Source: Alphaproteobacteria bacterium
GTDB taxonomy: Bacteria; Planctomycetota; Phycisphaerae; UBA1845
Length of the DNA stretch: 64,000 nt
Direction: 5' to 3'
Assembly (NCBI GenBank): GCA_028285105.1
Contig: JANQQE010000021.1
Span: 558,001 to 622,000, forward strand
Each line of letters starts with the position of its first letter. Position 1 is the stretch's first letter. Shown piece by piece: positions 1 through 7,063 of this stretch. Both the position numbers and the translations under genes were made by a program. The notes beneath the pieces were generated by a model, which saw only the letters and a list, made by a program, of their open reading frames with translations, ran no database searches and had not been told where the DNA came from.

Positions 1-1
1 C

Positions 2-214
2 GGTATCGTTTATGGCCCGTACCTGCGTAACGGTATTCCGCCGCTTCCTGTTGGCGACAATGCTGGCAGCACTGATGTCCTCTTTGGTGCTGCAAGTCCG
101 CCAGCCGTCTCGGAAGGAACGGGTGAAGGTTGGGTATACAATCAGAACACAGGCGAGATCCGCGCGAATACCGCCGCCACGGATGAAGGTGGCGACAACT
201 ACAGCGATTATTAA
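2..214 (+). CDS. Type II secretion pseudopilin, C-terminal part (cut by window start)
   Basis: The frame starting at base 2 is open for 70 codons and ends in TAA at 212-214. It reads YGPYLRNGIPPLPVG, then a Gly/Ser/Asp-rich stretch, then GWVYNQNTGEIRAN, and ends ...GGDNYSDY. This is the C-terminal pattern of planctomycete type II secretion (GspG/H-like) pseudopilins. The next gene carries the matching pieces GPYLSKPFPTSPV and GW...NGSFGLNA, so the two are tandem paralogues. The N-terminal prepilin signal lies before the window. The product would be an inner-membrane-anchored pilin-like subunit. The longer open frame starting at base 12 is out of phase with this and is rejected. Confidence 0.7.
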   Translation, partial: GIVYGPYLRNGIPPLPVGDNAGSTDVLFGAASPPAVSEGTGEGWVYNQNTGEIRANTAATDEGGDNYSDY

Positions 215-337
215 GTCAACCCGATTTCAACGGTTTGACCTAGCACGGGAGATAGCAATTTCCCCAATTTGACGATGCAACACGGGCCGGATCGGGTTTC
301 CAAAACTTGATCCGGCTTTCTTTCTAGCAGAACTGTT

Positions 338-901
338 ATGAAAACGAGCGTCGCTATCAGAATAATCGAGCGGAAGGAGCGTCGATCCGCATTTTCGCTC
401 GTCGAATTGGTGATGGTGATTGCCATCATTGCAGTTCTGGGGGCCATTGCCGTACCACGTCTGACCAAAGCCAGCCAGCGTGCCCAAGCCAACGCCCTTC
501 AAGCCACGCTGACCAACGTCCGCAAAGCCATTGATCGCTACTACGCGGAACATTCGCGATATCCCGGTTACGATCCAAATGCCGGCAGTCCGGATGGCGT
601 TCAGTTTGTCGATCAATTGACCCTCTACACCAACGCAAAAGGGGAAACCAGCTCAACCCGTGACAGCGACTTCAAGTTTGGTCCATACCTGTCAAAACCG
701 TTTCCCACCAGCCCGGTCAACGACTTAAACACGGTTCACGCCCGCAAATTGCAAGGCGGTGCCGTTCCGCAAGGAACCACTGGCTGGCACACATGTCTGG
801 AGAACGGGTCGTTCGGCCTCAACGCCACGACCGTTGAGGTCTCGGCAAAAAGTCTTGACGTGAGCGACGTTGGGACGGATCTCCAATTGCCCAGTCTGTG
901 A
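338..901 (+). CDS. Type IV prepilin-like / type II secretion pseudopilin
   Basis: 187 aa. A basic leader (residues 1-17, many Arg/Lys) precedes the class III prepilin motif FSLVELVMVIAIIAVLG, with the usual Glu at +5 of the mature protein and a hydrophobic helix of about 20 residues. Residue -1 is Ala rather than the usual Gly, which prepilin peptidases sometimes accept. The helix is followed by the typical coiled segment and a globular C-terminal domain (GPYLSKPFP, GW). It lies about 120 bases after the related partial gene, so the two probably form a pseudopilin cluster. The product should sit in the inner membrane with its globular domain in the periplasm. The exact role (GspG-like or a planctomycete-specific pseudopilin) cannot be told from sequence alone. 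Confidence 0.85.
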   Translation: MKTSVAIRIIERKERRSAFSLVELVMVIAIIAVLGAIAVPRLTKASQRAQANALQATLTNVRKAIDRYYAEHSRYPGYDPNAGSPDGVQFVDQLTLYTNAKGETSSTRDSDFKFGPYLSKPFPTSPVNDLNTVHARKLQGGAVPQGTTGWHTCLENGSFGLNATTVEVSAKSLDVSDVGTDLQLPSL

Positions 902-1179
902 ATTGTTTGAGCCATCTAAAGATACGCCATTAGGGCCAGCTTGCTCCGACACCGCGACCTTTTCAAACCAACATAATTTGCTTGCACGAATGCTGCATTG
1001 CGATCAAACTGACAGGTGTCAGACATCGGTCACTGGCTGGATTGTTGGCTTTTTCGTTTGACAGCCTCTGTTTCAGCGATGAGAACGCAGGTCTTGAAGC
1101 ATCTTGCCAGTGATGCGATAGTGTATTGAATCAGGCTGGCAGACATGCGAGCTATCAGATAGATCAGTTTCAAGTAGCG
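902..1179. other. Intergenic stretch upstream of the HTH membrane protein
   Basis: No supported gene. It contains the perfect palindrome CTGACA-GG-TGTCAG at 1009-1022. I see no convincing terminator after the pilin gene. Confidence 0.5.
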
Positions 1180-1214
1180 ACAGACAAGCTACAGACGGGC
1201 TACAGACAACAGAC
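1180..1214 (+). promoter_or_regulatory. Phased ACAGAC direct repeats (candidate operator)
   Basis: ACAGAC occurs at 1180, 1191, 1202 and 1209. The first three copies are exactly 11 bases apart, and GCTACAGAC is repeated at 1188 and 1199. The array ends about 43 bases before the start codon of the HTH protein. The helical phasing suggests binding sites on one face of the DNA, perhaps for that protein. This is inference; no binding data are available. Confidence 0.35.
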
Positions 1215-1256
1215 TGACAGCGAATAATCAGGACAGCAGAGACAGGAGGTCTTGGC

Positions 1257-2402
1257 ATGGCATGGATGGCCGTCGCAGAAGCTGCCGCATCCCTTGGCGT
1301 TTCCGAAAGAACGATCTGGAGACGCATCAAATCCAACGCAATCAAATCGCGTGGTGAAAATGGACGCACTCTGGTGCATTTGGGCGGTGAAGAGAATGGT
1401 GTCGAATCCGGTCAGCCGCTTTCGCGGATGACGTTTGCGCAAGTGGCGCTGCGAAACGTGAACACTGATCCCGCGCCGGAGTTCCTGGCGGTTGTGTCGG
1501 ACCTTCGGGTTTCATTTGACCAACAGATCGCAGCCACCCGACGGACGGTACGGTTGCTGGCTGGGGCGATGTGCGTTTTGGTCGTTGCATTCTGTGTTGG
1601 AATTTGGTTTCACTTCGATCAGATGACCCGAGCCAGTTCGCAGCATGTGCAAGCCATAAGCGACCTCGAGGAGAAACATAACAACGAGGTTGGCGAGATC
1701 ATGGCAAGCCATCAGTCAGAGTTGACTGAGCAAGCTGGTATCCTGGCCCATACCGAGGGTCAGGCGTCGGCGAGGCTTGAAGAGCTTGTTTCCTTAAGAG
1801 ACACAAGCACAAAGATGACCGATCAGCTTGCAAGCATAGAAACATCACGAAATAAACTAGAGAGTGCCGTAACAAAGCAAGCCGGTGCGTTCGAGGAAGC
1901 GACTTCTAAGCAATTGGCTGGCATTAGCGAACGCGACAAAGAGATTCGCACCCTTCGCGAGCAGATTGCCGTACTCAAAGAAGATTTGCAGGAAGCGGTC
2001 TTTTTGGGTGACGCCAGGATGAGTCAAAGCGACAAGGTCACCGAATACATTCGTCGCTCGGCGGCACGGAGTATTGGCTATGCGGATGGCGTTCGACAGC
2101 ACCTTGCTTACCGGGCTAAGAAAGAGCGCGAGCTTCGAACCGAATTGGCACGCCTTCGCGCAAATCTGAACGGCTCGCCGGGTGAAACGCACGATCGGGA
2201 AGCGATTTGGACGTCGATCATGGGTGATGATGGCATTGGCCATGACGGGGCGGCGGGAACAGGCGACGGTGAATCCAACAGCATTTCGATTCGCACGATT
2301 CTTCTCGATTGCTTCAATGCGTGGTTCTTCGGACGCAATCACCTCGACTCATTGGCGAGTGCGTCAGCCACTGAGGCGTCGGTCGCTTCCGCGCAACCCT
2401 AG
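1257..2402 (+). CDS. Membrane-anchored helix-turn-helix protein with coiled coil
   Basis: 381 aa. Residues 4-45 form an excisionase/MerR-type HTH (AVAEAAASLGVSERTIWRRI). A short linker leads to one transmembrane segment at about residues 96-119 (LLAGAMCVLVVAFCVGIWF). A long charged coiled coil follows at about 130-270 (repeated EE/KH/LEEL and LREQIAVLKEDL patterns), then a low-complexity tail. The start is fixed by AGGAGG about 9 bases upstream of ATG. The layout puts a DNA-binding domain in the cytoplasm tethered to the membrane, with the coiled coil on the other side. I do not recognise a named family. It could sense envelope or secretion state, given the pseudopilins upstream, but that is inference. 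Its upstream region carries phased repeats that could be its own target. Confidence 0.75.
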   Translation: MAWMAVAEAAASLGVSERTIWRRIKSNAIKSRGENGRTLVHLGGEENGVESGQPLSRMTFAQVALRNVNTDPAPEFLAVVSDLRVSFDQQIAATRRTVRLLAGAMCVLVVAFCVGIWFHFDQMTRASSQHVQAISDLEEKHNNEVGEIMASHQSELTEQAGILAHTEGQASARLEELVSLRDTSTKMTDQLASIETSRNKLESAVTKQAGAFEEATSKQLAGISERDKEIRTLREQIAVLKEDLQEAVFLGDARMSQSDKVTEYIRRSAARSIGYADGVRQHLAYRAKKERELRTELARLRANLNGSPGETHDREAIWTSIMGDDGIGHDGAAGTGDGESNSISIRTILLDCFNAWFFGRNHLDSLASASATEASVASAQP

Positions 2403-2410
2403 ACGATCCG

Positions 2411-3004
2411 ATGCGAGAAATCGATTGCGTTGCGGGAATTCTTATCGGGGGAGAAAGTTCCCGGTTTGGACGGCCCAAGGCGCTCGAGCGCCTGCCCTGC
2501 GGCGAAACCGCACTCGAACACGTGATCACAACAGCGCGTTCGGTTGCGGGCGAAGTTGTCCTGCTTGGCCAGTCAGACGAAGTCGCGATCGCGAACTTGA
2601 ATTGCCAGCAACTTGCCGATCCACCCGAAACTGTCGGGCCGATGGCTGGGCTTGCGAGTCTACTATCCCACGCCAAAAATCGATGGGCGCTTCTGCTTGC
2701 GTGTGACCTTCCACTCATCGAATCTGAGTTGTTTAGTCCGTTGATTGCCGCCGCGAGAACCGATTCGACTCGCGATGTCATCGCGTACGAAACCGGTATT
2801 CCGCATCGACCCTTTTACACTTGCTGCACGCTTTATCATCCGCGAATTTTGCAAACGGTTGAGGCGGCTGTCGAACGAGGCGAGTTTCGGTTGCAAGGTA
2901 TACTTCAATCCGTTCGGACACAGTCGATAATCCCCAATGATGCTCAAAAGTGCATGCTTCAAGACATGAATACACCGGAAGACAAGTCGCGACTCTTGGA
3001 TTAG
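2411..3004 (+). CDS. mobA: Molybdenum cofactor guanylyltransferase (MobA)
   Basis: 197 aa. Residues 8-24 give the nucleotidyltransferase signature (GILIGGESSRFGRPK, matching the family GGxSxRxGxxK loop). ACDLPLI supplies the metal-binding Asp, and NTPED near the C-terminus matches the family ending. MobA transfers GMP from GTP to molybdopterin to give the Mo-bis-MGD precursor in the cytoplasm. The next gene is a bis-MGD-type molybdoenzyme, so the pair makes functional sense. The start is 8 bases after the previous stop, suggesting one transcript. Length is normal for MobA (about 190-200 aa). Confidence 0.88.
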   Translation: MREIDCVAGILIGGESSRFGRPKALERLPCGETALEHVITTARSVAGEVVLLGQSDEVAIANLNCQQLADPPETVGPMAGLASLLSHAKNRWALLLACDLPLIESELFSPLIAAARTDSTRDVIAYETGIPHRPFYTCCTLYHPRILQTVEAAVERGEFRLQGILQSVRTQSIIPNDAQKCMLQDMNTPEDKSRLLD

Positions 3005-3068
3005 GATTCCGCGGGCAGCATTTCTTTAGGCGGCTGGGCTTGCAACGTTCGCGTGCGTCGATTCCGAT

Positions 3069-5318
3069 ATGGGGACTATGAAACCACTCAACGCAGGCGG
3101 GGGCTGGCGCGCCATCAAACAGAGTTTGAAATACGCCCATCGTGCGGGGGGGATCATCCGCATGATGCGGGCGATGCTCTCGAAAAATGCGTGCAAGACG
3201 TGCGCACTGGGTATGGGCGGGCAGCGCGGTGGCATGGTCAACGAACGCGGGAACTTCCCAGCCGTCTGTAAGAAATCCATGCAGGCGATGGCCGCAGACC
3301 TGCAGGGTGCGATTCGTGGGGGATTCTTCGAGCGGTTCAGCGTTGACCAGTTGCGTCGGATGACGCCGCGCGATTTGGAACTCAGTGGCCGCATCGTTAA
3401 ACCGCTGTATCTCGGCAAGCACGCGACGCACTATCGCGAAGTGTCGTGGGACGATGCAATGAAGGGTATCGTCGGCAAGTTGCGCGAAACCGATCCGCAG
3501 GAAAGCTTCTTCTATTTCAGCGGCAGGTCATCCAACGAAGCCGGTTTCCTGCTTCAGCTTTTTGCCCGACTCTACGGCACCAACAACGTCAACAATTGTT
3601 CCTACTATTGCCACCAAGCCAGCGGTGTCGGGCTGACAAGCGTGACCGGGTCGGGAACGGCGACCGTTACCCTCGACGATCTCGACAGTGCCGACATGGT
3701 TTTCCTGATCGGCGGGAATCCGGCATCGAATCATCCACGATTGATGGGCGAGTTGATGGAACTCCGCAGGCGCGGCGGGAAAGTGGTCGTGGTCAATCCG
3801 GCGAAGGAACTCGGCCTGGTGCGTTTCAAAGTACCGTCGGATGTGCGCTCTCTGCTGTTCGGCAGTTCGATCGCCAGCACATACGTTCAGCCGCACATCG
3901 GTGGCGATATCGCATTCTTGACCGGGGTCGCAAAAGCCGTAGGCGAGTTGGGGCGGGTGGATACGTCGTTTGTCGAACGATTTGCGGATGGTGGGGCTGA
4001 CTTTCTGTCGCATGTTGATTCAACCGAATGGAGTGACATTGTTGACGGCAGCGGCGTGGAGGAGTCGCTGATTCGGCGGGTGGCGAAGGACTATGCCCTC
4101 GCGAAAAACGTCGTCTTCTGCTGGGCGATGGGCATTACGCATCATGCGCACGGCGTCGAAAATGTGCAGGCAATTGCGAATCTGGCGATGCTGCGCGGGA
4201 TGATAGGCCGACCCGGTGCGGGGTTACTGCCGCTGCGTGGGCACAGCAATGTGCAGGGGATTGGGTCGATGGGTGTGACGCCGAAACTAAAGGCCGCGGT
4301 GTTTGAACGCATCCAACGCGATTTGAAAGTGTCGCTTCCTGACACTTCGGGCATGGATACGATGGCGTGCATGGAGGCCGCTACGAAGGGCAACGTGCAG
4401 TTCGCATTGTGTCTGGGGGGGAATCTTTTTGCGTCAAATCCGGATCAGCAGTTTGCGGCTGCTGCAATGCAGAAGATCGACTCAGTGGTGTATTTATCGA
4501 CGACGCTGAATACCGGCCATGCGCATGGAACGGGTAATGAGACGTGGATCTTACCCGTGCAAGCCCGCGACGAGGAGGCGCAGGCCACGACGCAGGAATC
4601 GATGTTTAACTTTGTGCGATTGAGCGACGGCGGCAAGGCGCGGTACGAGGGCCCACGCAGCGAAGTCGATGTGATTCAGGCGATGGCGGCAGACTATTTT
4701 GGAGATGATTCGCCGATCGATTGGTCGCAGTTCGCCGAGCACCGAAACATTCGCAAAGCGATCGCGGCCGCCATTCCGGGTTACGAAGAGATCGGCAAGA
4801 TCGACGAGAATAAAAAAGACGGCGAGTTTAATATCAAAGGCCGAACGTTTCACGAACCAGTGTTTGCGACCGATTCGCAGAAAGCACAGTTTCACAACGT
4901 AGCCATTCCGCGGCTCTTGGGTGAAGGCGATGAATTGCGGTTGATGACGGTGCGCAGCGAAGGACAATTCAACACGGTGGTGTACGAAGAGGAAGACATC
5001 TATCGCAATCAGGAACGTCGCGATGTGATCTTGATGAATCCCGTTGACATCGAATCCCGCAATCTGCAAATCGATCAGCCCGTAACGGTCACAAGCAAAG
5101 TCGGCAAAATGACCAACATCCTCGTCCGCCCTTTCGACATCCGAGCCGGCAATGCCATCATGTACTACCCCGAAGCCAACGCCCTGGTCCCCAAAACCAC
5201 CGACGCCCGCTCCAAAACGCCGGCATTTAAGAATGTATGCGTGACGGTTGCGGCGAGTATGCGATCAAGCTCGGACCACTTCATACCTGCGAATTCTTTG
5301 GGTTATGTTGTCGAATAA
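3069..5318 (+). CDS. Molybdopterin oxidoreductase, FdhF/YdeP family
   Basis: 749 aa, the usual length for YdeP-like FdhF-related proteins. The N-terminus has an Fe-S cysteine set (Cys42, Cys45, Cys67; CKTCALGMGG then FPAVCKKS). The molybdopterin core shows SFFYFSGRSSNEAGF, NNCSYYCHQASGVGLT, a GGNPASNHPR loop and a C-terminal molydopterin-binding domain with NPVDIESRNL. The active-site stretch carries Cys, not selenocysteine. The substrate is unknown for most of this family; E. coli YdeP is linked to acid resistance. There is no signal peptide, so it is probably cytoplasmic. A second possible start lies at 3078. The gene directly upstream is mobA, which fits cofactor supply. It converges with the minus-strand TlpA-domain gene 30 bases downstream. 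Confidence 0.85.
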   Translation: MGTMKPLNAGGGWRAIKQSLKYAHRAGGIIRMMRAMLSKNACKTCALGMGGQRGGMVNERGNFPAVCKKSMQAMAADLQGAIRGGFFERFSVDQLRRMTPRDLELSGRIVKPLYLGKHATHYREVSWDDAMKGIVGKLRETDPQESFFYFSGRSSNEAGFLLQLFARLYGTNNVNNCSYYCHQASGVGLTSVTGSGTATVTLDDLDSADMVFLIGGNPASNHPRLMGELMELRRRGGKVVVVNPAKELGLVRFKVPSDVRSLLFGSSIASTYVQPHIGGDIAFLTGVAKAVGELGRVDTSFVERFADGGADFLSHVDSTEWSDIVDGSGVEESLIRRVAKDYALAKNVVFCWAMGITHHAHGVENVQAIANLAMLRGMIGRPGAGLLPLRGHSNVQGIGSMGVTPKLKAAVFERIQRDLKVSLPDTSGMDTMACMEAATKGNVQFALCLGGNLFASNPDQQFAAAAMQKIDSVVYLSTTLNTGHAHGTGNETWILPVQARDEEAQATTQESMFNFVRLSDGGKARYEGPRSEVDVIQAMAADYFGDDSPIDWSQFAEHRNIRKAIAAAIPGYEEIGKIDENKKDGEFNIKGRTFHEPVFATDSQKAQFHNVAIPRLLGEGDELRLMTVRSEGQFNTVVYEEEDIYRNQERRDVILMNPVDIESRNLQIDQPVTVTSKVGKMTNILVRPFDIRAGNAIMYYPEANALVPKTTDARSKTPAFKNVCVTVAASMRSSSDHFIPANSLGYVVE

Positions 5319-5348
5319 AATGAGTTCGCGACGTCAAGCTGAGTCCTT

Positions 5349-6860
5349 CTAATTCGCTGCATGCTGTCGTTGCGGCTTAATCAGTCGGCTCAAGTAGTGA
5401 TCCAACACGGCGCCGCGTAGGTCTTTGGCTACTACTTTGCCTTCCTGGTTGATCAGGAAGGTGGCTGGTACGCCGGAGACATAGTAGGCTTTGGCGATGG
5501 GGTTCATGTCGGATGGACCGGCGGCGATCTGGGGCCAGTCTAGTCCTTTTGCGGTGACAAAGCGTGACACTGTTTGCGGGTCGTGGTCAGTGCTGATACC
5601 GAGTACCACGAAGTCGCCGCTTTCTTTGTGCTTGTCGTACGCGCGTTTGATGTTGGGCATTTCGGCGATGCACGGGGCGCACCACGTTGCCCAGAAATCG
5701 ATTAGCACGACTTTGCCGCGCAACTCCGACAATTTGACCTTGTCGCCCGCGAGGGTGGTGCCTTCAAAATCGGGCGCCTCCTCGCCCGGGTTGATGATTT
5801 GGAAGCGGTATACCTTGAGTTCCAGTGGTTTGTTGTTTGCGGCGACGAAGCTGATCTCTCTGACCAGAGAGATATCTTGGGGGCCCGGGCCTCAGCCTGG
5901 GGCGGTGCGTCGGGCCCACCGCTCGGCTTTGAGTTCGAAGTTGCCGTCTTGCAAGCCGGCGATCTCAAACTTGCCCAAGTGGTCAGTCACCGTGCCGACG
6001 CGGATGCCGTCGCTTCGCATGGTGCTGATCGAGACATCTGGCAGGAACTCATTCTTCGGGCCGCGAATGATACCGGCGAGCTTGTGACCCTCAGTCAAAT
6101 CGACATCAACAGGATGCTCGCTCAGTTTGGAAACGGTGACGGGAATCTCCAGCACCGTCGCGCTGTAGTTGCGTGCCCGACGATCGAATGCGAGAACCCA
6201 ATCGTCGATCCCTTCAGGAAGCGGGCCGATGCGAAAGTTCCCGTCGGGTCCGATCGCGGTCGAAATGTTGTAACTGATATCGTTGGCTTTTTGCGGTTCA
6301 ACCGGTGTGAATCGGGCAAACGAATACTGCCGAGCAGCTTCGCCCATAAGAATGCTGTGATTCTGATCGGGAATGCCTCGCACCCTGCCTGTCGCGAAAT
6401 TCGGCTCTGTGAGGGTCAAAAGGACTTCGTTGCCATCATTGACGGGGTCAATGTTGTTGATAAATGCGACGCCATGTTGCGGATGGGCGGCGGCTAGGTT
6501 GACGGGCCCGTCCATGATGTTCGTCAAGATGAACCGCCCACTCGCGTCGGTCGTGGATTCTGCCGACGAGCCTCCATTCTGAGCTTTAAAGAGAAGCAGG
6601 ATGCGTTTGCTTTGGCCGTAAACGTAGAGGCGGCCATTACCGCTGTAGTTGATGTATCCCAGGCTGCGGCTGGCTGCCCCGACTTGCACACCAGCGACGG
6701 GGTTGCCGTTCTGATCGACGACCTTGCCCTTGATCTGATTGACGTGTCCGCTGCCAACTGGTGTGGCGGCTGACGCGCTGGTTGATATGAATGCCAACGA
6801 GAACGCCAGCAGAAGAGATGCATATCGTCGAGGGCGGCGAGCATTCGTGTGACTCATCAT
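5349..6860 (-). pseudogene. Exported carboxypeptidase-regulatory/TlpA thiol-disulfide protein, split by one in-frame TGA
   Basis: Two open stretches, 6860-5895 and 5891-5349, lie in the same frame and are separated by a single TGA at 5894-5892. The first part (322 aa) has a signal peptide ending SASA near residue 30, then carboxypeptidase-regulatory-like beta-sandwich repeats (IKGKVVDQNGNPVAGV, TVTDHLGKFEIAGLQ). The second begins ...INPGEEAPDFEGTTL and is a TlpA/thioredoxin domain with the redox motif WATWCAPC and the cis-Pro GVPATFL. No ATG or GTG occurs in the second part before the domain strand; the only internal start (TTG at 5732) would cut the fold. Planctomycetes often carry exactly this domain order in one protein, so this was one gene of about 503 codons. 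Explanations are nonsense mutation, readthrough or recoding, or a base-call/compensated indel error in the GC-rich run around 5881-5920. Confidence 0.7.
5854..5873 (-). other. Perfect 8-bp hairpin just downstream of the in-frame TGA
   Basis: On the coding (minus) strand the stem ATCTCTCT/AGAGAGAT closes a GGTC loop, beginning 18 nt after the in-frame TGA. The apical loop starts with G and lies about 26 nt after TGA. This is within the geometry I recall for bacterial SECIS elements, and the E. coli fdhF SECIS loop also contains GGUC. The flanking residues (APG-x-GPG) are not a redox motif, so real selenocysteine insertion is doubtful. Confidence 0.35.
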
Positions 6861-7063
6861 GCCATTCTCCGGAAGTCTGAAATTTTTGAACCAACAGAGG
6901 GCTTATCATGAATATACCACGACAACGGCGCAGAGTTGACAACATGTTTGTCGATTCTGGTGGCGGGTTGGCCGAAACGCCCGGTCTTGGGGTACGCAGA
7001 CGGAATTCGCAGGAGTTCCTGACATCGGGCTTGTATGTTGAGATAGCTCTGCTTTTCGCAATG

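Noticed and set aside
12..272. 86-codon ORF at the window start
   Set aside because: Out of phase with a clear pseudopilin C-terminus in the frame from base 2, and its protein has no recognisable pattern.
3069..5318. Selenocysteine in the FdhF-like oxidoreductase
   Set aside because: The reading frame has no in-frame TGA; the active-site position is Cys.
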